Translations under genes and position numbers: made by a program
Notes under the pieces: generated by a model
The model's database searches: none
Told to the model about the DNA's origin: nothing
Seen by the model: only the letters and a program-made list of their open reading frames with translations
Origin: Polyangia bacterium
GTDB lineage: Bacteria; Myxococcota_A; Polyangia; Nannocystales; Nannocystaceae
Assembly: GCA_030424595.1 (NCBI GenBank)
Contig: JAUHWG010000017.1
Coordinates: 1 to 64,000, forward strand
Direction: 5' to 3'
DNA length: 64,000 bases
Shown here: positions 25,883 through 34,164 of the stretch, piece after piece
Position numbering within the stretch: position 1 is the first letter of the stretch
Layout: each line of letters opens with the position of its first letter

Positions 25883-28114
25883 TCACCAGACCCGGACCTC
25901 GCCCAAGGCCGCAAACTCGCGCTTCTTGTCCTTGACCGTGACCCCGTAGGCGCCGCGCTCCTCGCTCGGCTCGACGATCGTCAGGTTCTTCTTCGCGGTC
26001 CGGCGGACGCCGACCATCAGCTCGTGGGCCCCGGAGACGACCTCCAGGAGCGGCACCTTGAGCTTGTGGCGGTGGAGGATGAAGTCGCCCGGTCGCCAGT
26101 GGTTGGTCGGGTAGAGGCCGCCGGCGAAGTCCTCCGGGCCCGCGCCGATCCGCGAGAGCTTTCCCCCCTGGAGGCGGACGTAGATCTGGGCCCCGGCGGG
26201 GAGCGGCCTCAGCACCCGGAGCGCGAGGGTGATCGTCGTCTCGCTGCCGCGGATCACCGGCTCGCGGAGCTCCCAGCCGATGATCTCGAGGTAGTCCTCG
26301 AAGCGGACGAGGGTCCCGTGCGCGAGGGGTTGGGGCCCGTCAAAGACGACCTCCAGGAGCGGGTTTTTGTCGCTCGCGTCGGCCGGCAGGGTGTTGCTGA
26401 CGAGGCTCAGGTCAGCGTGGTCGTCGTCGAGCACGTAGAGCGGCCAAGCGTCGCGGCGGTGGGCGGCGAAGAGGGCCGGCAGATCGCTGCTGCGGATGAG
26501 GGCGACGCTGGGCTCGGGGCGGCGCAGCCAGTCGATCATGGCCGCTCGGCTCTCGGCGGCGGTCCTGTGCTCCTCGTCGGGCCCGTAGACCGCGAGCCCG
26601 GGGTCGCGGACCCGGCCGATCGCGAGCTCGGTCGGCAGGGCGCCGCCGCTCTGCCAGGCGCTGAGGCGGGTGAGCGGGGCCTTGAGCGAGCGGAGGGCGG
26701 AGATCTTCGGGATCAGGCTGTGGCTGATGATCGCCGCCTGGTAGAGCAGGATCAGAGCGGCGACCCCAGGGGCGAGCCAGGGCTTGGCGATCCGGCGGCC
26801 GCCGGCGATCCCGGCGATCAGGACCATCAGGATCGCGAGGGAGTTCAGCCGCGGGAGGAGCACGTCGGCGCCGATCTCCGCGGCCGGCAGGTGGCTCTCG
26901 TGGAGCGGCGGGGCGAGGACCGCGGCGGTCGTCGCCGGTGTCCGGCTCGCGTCCTTGCCGAGGACGAAGACGCCGCCGATCGCGAGGAGGAGGGCGAGGC
27001 GTCGGAGCTGGCGGTGGGTGGTCGGGTCGGCGAGGTGGATGAGGCCGGCCGTGCAGCAAAGCGCCGCGGGGACGGTCAGCGGGAGGGGGCTCGGCCCGTA
27101 GACGAGCGAGAGGATCGAGTGGACGCCGAGGCCGCAGAGCAGCCACAGCGCCGGCCAGCGCATCTTGCCCGGGCGGAGGACGCCGACCAGCGCGAGCGGC
27201 AGCCAGGGGTAGAGCTGGAGGCCGAGCTCCTGGAGGCTCGCCGTGAAGCCGCGGCTCTCCGGGCGCTCCTGGAGGACGAGGTCCTTGGCGGCGCCGAGGA
27301 GCGGGATGTAGCCGTCGCCCTGGCCGTAGATCAGGAAGGCGGCGCTCGCCGTCACGGCGATGATCGTCAGCCAGAGCGCGAGGACGGCGCGACGGATCGC
27401 CGGCCGCGGCGTCGTCGGGCGGCCGACGGCGATCGCCAGGAGGGGGACGAGGGCGCCGAGGACCAGGCCGGCGCTGGCGGTGGCGAGGAGGATGAAGACG
27501 GCGGAGAGGAGCGCGCCGGTGACCGCGCGCCAGCCGTGGAGGCGGAGGCTGACGTAGCCGGCGACCGCTGCGCTCGCGGCGAAGAGCTCGGCCACCGGGG
27601 CGCCGAGGGCGAGCCGTCCTTGGGCCAGGGTCAAGGGGAAGGCGAGGGCGAAGGCGCCGGCGATCAGCGCCGCCAGCGAGCCGACCCCGCGGGCCGCGGC
27701 GACCATGGTCGTCAGGCCGACGAGGCCGATCGCCGCCAGGGCGCCGGGGAGCCGGATCGCCTCCGGGGCGCCGAACGCCTGGTAGGACGCGGTGCGGAGG
27801 GCGTCGGGGAGCCACGGCGAGCGGACCAGATCGCTGAGGGCGATCCCGAGGGCTGCCCGGGAGCGATCGAAGACCATCGACTCGCTGCCGGCCCAGAGCC
27901 CGTGGACCCCGAGGGCCGGGAGGAGGAGGCCCGCGGCGACGAGCGCGGCGACGAGCCCCAGCGCGACCGCGCCCCTGCGTGAGCGGAGAGCGCCGCTCGA
28001 GCTCGCCGCGGCCAAGCCAGGTGTGGGTCCAGGTGTGGGTCCAGGCGTGGGTCCAGGCGTGGGTCCAGACGTGGTTCCGGACGCTGGGGCCGCGTTGGGT
28101 CCTGAGGCGCTCAA
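25883..28114 (-). CDS. Multi-pass membrane protein resembling GT39-type glycosyltransferases
   Basis: 743 residues. A GPTP repeat tail (~residues 15-35) and Ser-rich linker lead to ~11 hydrophobic segments up to about residue 470, then a ~270-residue extracytoplasmic domain with beta-rich sequence. The layout (loop with LWAGSESMVFDRSRA, then PGALAAIGLVGL) resembles ArnT/PMT glycosyltransferases, which move sugars from polyprenyl phosphate. The usual Asp-Glu in the first loop is not clearly present (SES, FDR instead), so activity is uncertain. It lies 22 bp upstream of xseA on the same strand, so co-transcription is possible. The GT39 label is tentative. Confidence 0.65.
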   Translation of the reverse strand: MSASGPNAAPASGTTSGPTPGPTPGPTPGPTPGLAAASSSGALRSRRGAVALGLVAALVAAGLLLPALGVHGLWAGSESMVFDRSRAALGIALSDLVRSPWLPDALRTASYQAFGAPEAIRLPGALAAIGLVGLTTMVAAARGVGSLAALIAGAFALAFPLTLAQGRLALGAPVAELFAASAAVAGYVSLRLHGWRAVTGALLSAVFILLATASAGLVLGALVPLLAIAVGRPTTPRPAIRRAVLALWLTIIAVTASAAFLIYGQGDGYIPLLGAAKDLVLQERPESRGFTASLQELGLQLYPWLPLALVGVLRPGKMRWPALWLLCGLGVHSILSLVYGPSPLPLTVPAALCCTAGLIHLADPTTHRQLRRLALLLAIGGVFVLGKDASRTPATTAAVLAPPLHESHLPAAEIGADVLLPRLNSLAILMVLIAGIAGGRRIAKPWLAPGVAALILLYQAAIISHSLIPKISALRSLKAPLTRLSAWQSGGALPTELAIGRVRDPGLAVYGPDEEHRTAAESRAAMIDWLRRPEPSVALIRSSDLPALFAAHRRDAWPLYVLDDDHADLSLVSNTLPADASDKNPLLEVVFDGPQPLAHGTLVRFEDYLEIIGWELREPVIRGSETTITLALRVLRPLPAGAQIYVRLQGGKLSRIGAGPEDFAGGLYPTNHWRPGDFILHRHKLKVPLLEVVSGAHELMVGVRRTAKKNLTIVEPSEERGAYGVTVKDKKREFAALGEVRVW
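28021..28080. repeat. 12 bp tandem repeat encoding GPTP units
   Basis: Five 12 bp units (GTGTGGGTCCAG and variants), the last degenerate, lie within the 5' end of the membrane-protein gene and encode its GPTP repeats on the minus strand. In-frame expansion or contraction would only change linker length. Confidence 0.85.
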
Positions 28115-28268
28115 GGGGGCGCGAGCTTAGCACGCGCCCCAGTGCGCGTTGCACCATGTGGGCGGAGGGCGGAGGGCGTCGGAGGGCGTCGGGCGTCGGG
28201 CGGCCTGGAGGTCCGGGGGCGTGACGCGCCCCTCGCCGGAGCGGCTCCGTGTCGGGCTCGGGGTTGGG

Positions 28269-28274
28269 TATGCT
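28269..28274 (+). promoter_or_regulatory. -10-like TATGCT 7 nt before the M61 peptidase start
   Basis: TATGCT followed by GGCCGCC and the ATG at 28282, with no ribosome binding site. It fits the leaderless pattern seen at several genes in the window. Confidence 0.55.
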
Positions 28275-28281
28275 GGCCGCC

Positions 28282-30237
28282 ATGCTCCGGCGCCTCGTCA
28301 TCTCCTCCGTCGCTGCGCTCGTTCTCCTGGTCGGGGCGTCGACCTCCGAGGCCGCGCCAGCGCCGAGCTCCGGCAGCCCGGCGGCGGCGGTCAAGGAGAA
28401 GGCCTTCACCTACCGGGTGTCGATGAAGGATCCGGCGCGTCATGAGTTTCAGGTCGAGATAGGCCTGAGCGAGGTGCCGGGCAAGAGCGTCGACCTCCAG
28501 ATCCCGCGCTGGAACCCCGGCTCCTACAACCGCACCGACGCCCACCGAAACATCCGCGCGGTGGTCGCGAAGAACGGCGGGACGCCGCTGCCGGTCGAGA
28601 AGATCGACGCGATCACCTGGCGGGTGCACAACGACGGCAAGCCCTTCCGCCTGAGCTACCGGGTCTTCCGCGGCAAGTACGACGGCATCGGCGGGGCCTA
28701 CCTCGACGACGCGATGGGCTTCTTCAACGGGGCCCACGTGCTCATGTACGTCGTCGGCCAGAAGAGCCGCCCGGTCGAGCTCCGGGTCGATCCGCTGCCC
28801 GGGACGACGGTCGTCACGGGGCTGCGCCGAGGGGGCGCCGCCAACACCTTCACCGCCAGCGACTACGACGTCCTGATCGACTCGCCGGTCCAGGTCTCGA
28901 AGGTGGACATGCTCCGCTTTGAGGTCGCCAAGGTGCCCTTTCGGATCGCGGTCGCCGGCGAGGGCAGCTACGACAAGGACAAGCTGGTCGGCGACGTGAA
29001 GAAGATCGTCACGGCCGCCTTTGACGTCTTCGGCGGGGCTCCGGGCGCGGTCGACTTCTCCGACTACACCTTCATCGTCCACCTCCGCCCGGGGGGGCGC
29101 GGCGGCCTCGAGCATCTGAACTCGACGGTGGTCGCCGCGGATCCCTACGCCTTTAGCGAGCCCGAGACCTACAACCGCTTCCTCAGCCTGATCGCCCACG
29201 AGTTCTTCCACCTGTGGAACGTCAAGCGGATCCGGCCGGCGGTGCTCGGCCCCTTCGCCTACGATCGCGAGGTCCACACGGGCATGCTCTGGTTTAGCGA
29301 GGGCGTGACCAGCTACTACGCCTGGCTCCTCCTGAGCCGGGCGGGCCTCCTCACCGAGGCGGAGAGCCTGGAGAAGCTCGCGACCGTGATCCAGCGCCTC
29401 CAGGAGACCCCCGGTCGCAAGCTCATCACCGTCGAGCAGGCGAGCTGGGAGACCTGGAATAAGCCCGACGACGGGGTCAACGCCTATGTCGACTACTACA
29501 CCAAGGGCATGCTGCTCGGGCTCGTCCTCGACCTCGAGCTGCGGCGGGCGACGGCCGGTCAGGCGAGCATGGACTCGATCTTCGCCGAGCTGTGGCGGCG
29601 CTTCCGGGAGAACGCCAAGGGGATCTACCCCAGCGAGCTCGAGGCGCTCTTCATCCGCCAGGCCGGTGTCGGCGGCGCGGACGAGAAGGTCAAGAAGCTC
29701 TTCACAGACTATGTGCACGGGCTCGTCGAGCTCGACTACAACAAGCACCTGGAGGCCGCCGGCTATGTCCTGAGCGTCGACGTCGACGCTTCGATCGGCG
29801 ATCTCGGGATCGACCTCGGCGGCGGCAAAGACGTCACGATCAAGCGGGTCGTGCCGGACGGCCCCGGGGAGGCCGGCGGGCTCGCCAGCGGCGATGAGAT
29901 CGTCGCGATCGACGGTCGCGCGGTCGATCTCGAGCTGGCCAAGCGGCAGATCCGGGCGATGGCCGCGGGGAGCAACCACGTGGTCTCGGTGCTCCGCGGA
30001 GGTCGGCTGTTGGAACGGCGGGTCAAGGCGGCCGGCGGCGGTGAGAAGAAGTACACCGTCGCCTCCGTGCCGACCCCGAGCTTGGAGCAGCTCGCGGTCC
30101 GCAACGCCTGGCTCGGGCTCACCCCGAGCGCCGCAGCGCTCAGCCCGGCCCCCGCGGCCGCGGCCCAGCCCGCGACCCCGGCGACCCCGGCGACGCTCCA
30201 GCCGGGCGGAGGGCTGAGCCTCGCGCCGAAGGGGTGA
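28282..30237 (+). CDS. M61-family metallopeptidase with PDZ domain
   Basis: 651 residues from MLRRLVISSV (an ATG 12 bases upstream is possible). A signal peptide ends near residue 23 (STSEA). The N-domain (WNPGSYNRTDAHRNI) and thermolysin-like core match M61 glycyl-aminopeptidase-type proteins: zinc motif HEFFHLWNVKRIRP and the downstream Glu region GMLWFSEGVTSYY, then DYYTKGMLLGLVLDLELR. A PDZ domain follows (~525-590; VVPDGPGEAGGLASGDEIVA), and an Ala/Pro-rich tail ends the protein. Catalytic residues are intact. Probably periplasmic; substrate unknown. Confidence 0.92.
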   Translation: MLRRLVISSVAALVLLVGASTSEAAPAPSSGSPAAAVKEKAFTYRVSMKDPARHEFQVEIGLSEVPGKSVDLQIPRWNPGSYNRTDAHRNIRAVVAKNGGTPLPVEKIDAITWRVHNDGKPFRLSYRVFRGKYDGIGGAYLDDAMGFFNGAHVLMYVVGQKSRPVELRVDPLPGTTVVTGLRRGGAANTFTASDYDVLIDSPVQVSKVDMLRFEVAKVPFRIAVAGEGSYDKDKLVGDVKKIVTAAFDVFGGAPGAVDFSDYTFIVHLRPGGRGGLEHLNSTVVAADPYAFSEPETYNRFLSLIAHEFFHLWNVKRIRPAVLGPFAYDREVHTGMLWFSEGVTSYYAWLLLSRAGLLTEAESLEKLATVIQRLQETPGRKLITVEQASWETWNKPDDGVNAYVDYYTKGMLLGLVLDLELRRATAGQASMDSIFAELWRRFRENAKGIYPSELEALFIRQAGVGGADEKVKKLFTDYVHGLVELDYNKHLEAAGYVLSVDVDASIGDLGIDLGGGKDVTIKRVVPDGPGEAGGLASGDEIVAIDGRAVDLELAKRQIRAMAAGSNHVVSVLRGGRLLERRVKAAGGGEKKYTVASVPTPSLEQLAVRNAWLGLTPSAAALSPAPAAAAQPATPATPATLQPGGGLSLAPKG

Positions 30238-30339
30238 GCTCTAGGGGGCCGCGCTGAGCACTATGCGGCATCAGCTGCCCGCGCTCGGTCTTGAGGACTC
30301 CAGGGGGGGGCAGTAGCGACAGGGGGACAGGGGGGAGAG

Positions 30340-31128
30340 ATGGGCCAGCGTATGAAGGAGCATCGTCCCCCCCGCGGATCCCTGCCGGGCGAGTGGGAGC
30401 CGCCGGCGATCGAGCTGAGCTCGCCGCCTGCCGCGGTCCAGATAGAGCACGTCCACCCGCACGCGCGGGTGCTCCGAGGGGTGCTCTCTGCGGCCGAGTG
30501 CGGCGCCTTGATCGCGGCGATGGAGGCCTCGGGCGCGGAGAAGCCCGTGAGCGTCAGCGGTCATCTCGAGGGCGACACGGGCGTGGGCTCCATGCGCGCG
30601 ACCGCCTGGGCGCCGGAGCTCGCGGCGGCCCTCTGGGCGAAGATCCGCGGGGGGGTCGAGCCGCTGCGGACGATGGACCCGCGCACGCCGACGGACTGGT
30701 TCGCCCTCGGCCCGCGCCGCGCTCACCGTCGCTGGCGCGCCGTGGGGATAGGTCCCGTGCTCCGCTTCATGCGCTACGAGGCGGGCGGGCATCACTCGGC
30801 CCACTACGACGCGGGCTTTGATTACCCCGACGCGCGACGCTCGCTCATGTCGCTCGTCTTCTACCTGACGACCGTCGAGGTCGGCTCCGGCGGTCGGACC
30901 CGGATCGTCGACGACGGCCAGGGAGAGCGGCCGGTGTGGGAGCGCTCTCACGATGACTGGACCCGCGAGGTCCGTGATGATGAGGTCGTCGTCGGCGTTC
31001 GCCCGGTGGAGGGCAGCGCTCTCCTCTTTGATCATCGCCTCTGCCACGATGTGGAGCTTCACCGCGGCGGCGAGGCCCGGGTGATCGTCCGCGGCGATGT
31101 GATCTACGAGGCGCTGGATCTGGGGTAG
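30340..31128 (+). CDS. 2OG-Fe(II) oxygenase (prolyl 4-hydroxylase-like)
   Basis: 262 residues; the start is supported by GGGGGAG ahead of the ATG. The C-terminal half has a double-stranded beta-helix pattern: iron ligands His and Asp in HHSAHYDAGFDYPDA, a distal His in FDHRLCHDVELHR and the 2-oxoglutarate-binding Arg in ARVIVRGDVIYE. A RSLMSLVFYL strand between them is typical of P4H-like enzymes. It would hydroxylate a protein side chain or small molecule using 2-oxoglutarate and oxygen. The N-terminal ~45 residues are linker-like. No clear functional partner is adjacent. Confidence 0.85.
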   Translation: MGQRMKEHRPPRGSLPGEWEPPAIELSSPPAAVQIEHVHPHARVLRGVLSAAECGALIAAMEASGAEKPVSVSGHLEGDTGVGSMRATAWAPELAAALWAKIRGGVEPLRTMDPRTPTDWFALGPRRAHRRWRAVGIGPVLRFMRYEAGGHHSAHYDAGFDYPDARRSLMSLVFYLTTVEVGSGGRTRIVDDGQGERPVWERSHDDWTREVRDDEVVVGVRPVEGSALLFDHRLCHDVELHRGGEARVIVRGDVIYEALDLG

Positions 31129-31298
31129 GGGGGCTCTCGTCAGGCTGCTGCCGTGACCACGCTCAAAGCGCCGCGCGGGTGAGGTCGAGCCCTCAGCCCT
31201 CGAGCAACTCGCAGGCCTGGCGACCCTGGACCGAGGCGTCGGCGACGAAGGCGATTCCACATGACCCGTGCGAGTCCTCCGGTGCGGCGTCGCTCAGG

Positions 31299-32924
31299 TC
31301 ACCAGTCGGCGATATAGAGGCAGTCGCGCCCGACCTTCCCGGCGCAGGGGCCCTGATCGACGCGGGCGCAAGCGCCTACGTTCTCGAGGAACGCGGGGGC
31401 CTCGTCGGGGTGGTACCACGGGATGCAGACATTGAGGGCGCCAGCGCACGAGGAGTCCTCGCCGAGGTTGCACCACCTACTCCCGCAATCTTCGACGTCG
31501 CAGTCGACGCCCTCGGGGAAGACCGTGGCGAGCCCGCCGGGAGGAGCAATCGGGATATGTGGACAGGGCAACTTGCCATACCCTCCGAGGGAATAGCAGG
31601 TCCTCTCCACCTCGCAGACAAAGCGTGATCCGCCCCACGAGCAGGTGTACCACAGGGTGGACCCTGGCCAATCCCTCACGCAGCCGTCCCTCCCGAGGAC
31701 CGGATCACAGCAGTCCTCGCCGGGCACGGCGCCGTACATCGGGCTGTTGGGGCAGGCGTCACAGGCTGCTCCGAGGCCGTCGTGGTCGGCGTCGCTGATA
31801 GGCGCCCAGGTCGTCTGATCCTGCGGCGGGAGCGGGTTGGCGACGTCCGGGCAATTGTCGCACGCGTCTGGATAGCCGTCGCCGTCCGCGTCGGGCGCAC
31901 CGAAGCCGCAATCACAGGGGATATCCCCACAGTCGCACATATCCCCGATCCCGTCCTCGTCCAGGTCGTACTGCGCCTTGTTGTGGACGTTCGGGCAATT
32001 ATCCTCGGCGTTGGGGATCCCGTCCCCGTCCTGATCGAGGAGCCGATGGATGTCGGGGACCGCGCGAGCGCGACCGAGAGACTCGAGGTGATCGCCGAGG
32101 TTCTCGAGGACGAGGTCCGCGGGGAGCTCCGCCTCGACGTCGGCGAGCGTCCAGGAATACGGCCACTCGAGCTCCTCGTCCACGGCCTCGGCGAGCTGAT
32201 CGAGGAGCTCCTGGATGGCCGGCTGGTTCGTCGTCCCCTGGAGGAGGACGGCGCCGAGCGCGAGGAGGTAGGCGTTGTCGTCGTCGTCCTCGCCGGTGAC
32301 GCTGCTGCGCGAGGCCGGGCGGGTCGGCGCGAAGGATCCCCCGCCGATCTGGAGGAACGCGGCGGCCTCGGCCTCGGCCGCGCGTGGGGCGTCGTCGAGG
32401 CACGCGCCCTCGGCGTAGAGCGTCCTGGCCCGGGCCGCGCTGAGGTGTGTCAGAACGTTGACGTTGAAGCTCGAGGTCGCGCTCGCGCGGCCAAACGCGC
32501 GGAGGTGCGCGGGCTCGTCGCTGACGGCGCCGGCGAGCTCATCGAAGAAGTTGCCGTGGACGGTCACCAGGATCGGGCCCGCCGGGACGTCGGGGATCGC
32601 GTATCCGCCGAGCCCGTCGACGGTCGCGCCCTCGAGGAGCTCGCCCGTCGGCTCGCCCTGGAGGTCGAGGACCTCCACGGAGATCGGCGCGCCGGCGAGC
32701 AGAGGCCCCTTCTCGACGACGCCGTAGAGGGTCACGCGGCCGCCAGAGATGCTCGGCGGGCAGATCGGGGAGGCCTCGACGGCTGCGCTGGTGGTGGCGC
32801 CGCCGCTCGTCGTGTCGCCGCTGGTGGTGGTCGTTCCATCGCTGGCGGTCGCGGCTGAATGCGGGCTCGCGCCGCCACAGCTGCTCACGAAGAGCGTAGC
32901 GAAGAGCAGGGCCGGTCGCGCCAT
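31299..32924 (-). CDS. Lipoprotein with thrombospondin type 3-like calcium repeats and Cys-rich end
   Basis: 541 residues from MARPALLFAT, with lipobox FVSSC; a longer in-frame start at 32996 is less likely. A Thr/Ser linker is followed by a beta-rich domain (GRVTLYGVVEKGPLLAGAPI, like carboxypeptidase-regulatory folds), a helical segment, then Asp-rich repeats of the DxDxDGxxD type (LDQDGDGIPNAEDNCPN, DLDEDGIGDMCD, DADGDGYPDACDNCPD, DADHDGLGAACDACPN) that should bind calcium. The last ~120 residues hold about 20 Cys and a CIPWYHPDEAP motif shared with the lipoprotein at 34165-35121. Probably outer-membrane or surface. Confidence 0.85.
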   Translation of the reverse strand: MARPALLFATLFVSSCGGASPHSAATASDGTTTTSGDTTSGGATTSAAVEASPICPPSISGGRVTLYGVVEKGPLLAGAPISVEVLDLQGEPTGELLEGATVDGLGGYAIPDVPAGPILVTVHGNFFDELAGAVSDEPAHLRAFGRASATSSFNVNVLTHLSAARARTLYAEGACLDDAPRAAEAEAAAFLQIGGGSFAPTRPASRSSVTGEDDDDNAYLLALGAVLLQGTTNQPAIQELLDQLAEAVDEELEWPYSWTLADVEAELPADLVLENLGDHLESLGRARAVPDIHRLLDQDGDGIPNAEDNCPNVHNKAQYDLDEDGIGDMCDCGDIPCDCGFGAPDADGDGYPDACDNCPDVANPLPPQDQTTWAPISDADHDGLGAACDACPNSPMYGAVPGEDCCDPVLGRDGCVRDWPGSTLWYTCSWGGSRFVCEVERTCYSLGGYGKLPCPHIPIAPPGGLATVFPEGVDCDVEDCGSRWCNLGEDSSCAGALNVCIPWYHPDEAPAFLENVGACARVDQGPCAGKVGRDCLYIADW

Positions 32925-32933
32925 CACTTCAGC

Positions 32934-32939
32934 AGCATA
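32934..32939 (-). promoter_or_regulatory. -10-like TATGCT 9 nt before the calcium-repeat lipoprotein start
   Basis: Read on the minus strand, TATGCT then GCTGAAGTG then ATG at 32924. Same hexamer and near-identical spacing as at 28282 and 23286. Confidence 0.5.
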
Positions 32940-33142
32940 CGCCAGATCGGGCCACCTGAAGGCGAGCCGAGCGAAACGCCGAGGAGCATCGTTCATTTCG
33001 CGACCCCTTGACCTTCCCCGTCAGCGAGGGAGCGCGTCAGGCTCTGGGACGCGAGCACCGGCCCGCTCAACGGGCATCGGGCGGAGGTCGGGTGTCGTGC
33101 GCTCCTGCGCTGGCACTCGCAGCGGGACGACCCGACCGGGCC

Positions 33143-33308
33143 CTAGGAGGCCGTGGCAAAAGTCCCGCGCGCTCTCGCTTGCCCTCGTCGCCCCTCTCGG
33201 CCCCGCCGAAACTTGCGGTACGGCCCGGTACAGCGGCGTTTCGTCGAAGCCAAGAGAGCCAACGATTGCGGCGCGAGAGCCCACGGGACTTTCACCACGG
33301 CCTCCTAG
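33143..33308. repeat. Palindromic repeat R2, copy 2 (best preserved)
   Basis: A 166 bp element bounded by CTAG on both sides. Its inverted ends match over about 36 bp with 4 mismatches (CTAGGAGGCCGTGGCAAAAG versus CTAGGAGGCCGTGGTGAAAG on the other strand, continuing through GCTCTCGC). Its reverse complement matches copy 1 throughout. The right CTAG supplies the TAG stop of the minus-strand lipoprotein gene. Confidence 0.85.
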
Positions 33309-34036
33309 CCGGCAGAACACTCGAGGATCAGGCCGTCGTCGTCGGTGCACGGGAACCCAAAACAGGGCTCCCCTTCGAGACATGCGCAGATCTTCTCCTC
33401 CTGGCAAGCCTCCGGGAGGGGCTGACAATAGTTGTCGTCGGGCTCCGCCAGGAGATCGTTGGTGACGACCAAGCAGTAGGAGGACTCCGAGTCGCAGAAG
33501 CGATAGCCGCAGTCAAAGAGGCCTGGGGGCGTTGGACATCCGCCCCCAGCGGCGAGGTCAGTTCCCGCTGCGTTGGCATTGCAGGCGTTGGAGTGGATCT
33601 CGCCGTCGCAACCGCACACAGGATCGTACTCGGCATCGCAGGCCTCCGCCTTCGGCTTGCAGGTACCGTAGTCGATGGGCCCGTCGCCGCAGGAATTCCA
33701 GTGCCAGTCGCAGTACTCGTCGGCGCCGCAGCCCTCCGTACAGTCGACCTCTCCGGTCGTCTCGGCGCCGGTGCTCGTGCCTGTATCCGAGCTGCCCTCG
33801 CTGGTCCTTTGGGTCCCAGAGTTGGAGCCTTGGGTGGCGGTGTCGCTGCCCTCGGAGCTTGTCCCGGTTGTCCCGGTTGTCCCCGCCGTGCTCGCCTCAC
33901 CGGTGCCGTCACTCTCCGTCGTCGTCCCCGCTGAGCTGTCCGACTCCGAGGAGCCCACAGTGATGCTCGTGCAGCCGCCCGCGCTCAAGAACAGCGACGT
34001 GAGGGCAGAGAGAGCGATCGTAGGCCGAAGGCGCAT
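33305..34036 (-). CDS. Cys-rich lipoprotein with Kazal-like domain
   Basis: 243 residues from MRLRPTIALS; lipobox SAGGC. A Ser/Thr/Gly linker of ~70 residues leads to a Cys-rich C-terminal half. The segment YDPVCGCDGEIHSNACNANA matches the core of a Kazal-type protease-inhibitor domain (VCGxDGxTYxNxC pattern). Flanking Cys pairs may form a further small domain. A secreted protease inhibitor is a reasonable guess given the trypsin-like protease in the window, but the reactive loop cannot be assigned safely. It is divergent from the lipoprotein gene at 34165; the stop is in the R2 CTAG. A longer start at 34075 would precede the signal peptide. Confidence 0.78.
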   Translation of the reverse strand: MRLRPTIALSALTSLFLSAGGCTSITVGSSESDSSAGTTTESDGTGEASTAGTTGTTGTSSEGSDTATQGSNSGTQRTSEGSSDTGTSTGAETTGEVDCTEGCGADEYCDWHWNSCGDGPIDYGTCKPKAEACDAEYDPVCGCDGEIHSNACNANAAGTDLAAGGGCPTPPGLFDCGYRFCDSESSYCLVVTNDLLAEPDDNYCQPLPEACQEEKICACLEGEPCFGFPCTDDDGLILECSAG

Positions 34037-34041
34037 ACCCC

Positions 34042-34047
34042 ATGGTA
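34042..34047 (-). promoter_or_regulatory. -10-like TACCAT 5 nt before the Kazal-like gene start
   Basis: On the minus strand TACCAT is followed by GGGGT and the ATG at 34036. Another candidate for very short-leader transcription. Confidence 0.35.
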
Positions 34048-34164
34048 GCGATGAGGACGAAGCATCGCCAGACATCGCAGCTCCACGAGCCTAGCCTAGC
34101 AGCCCTGTCGTGGGCAAAAGCCCCGCACCGTGTGCCGAGCTGATACGCTCCGACGAGGAACGCT

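Noticed and set aside
25859..29979. Long opposite-strand frames at 25859-27982 and 28111-29979
   Set aside because: Shadows of the GT39-like and M61 genes; composition is Glu/Gly/Arg or Val/Asp repeats without domains.
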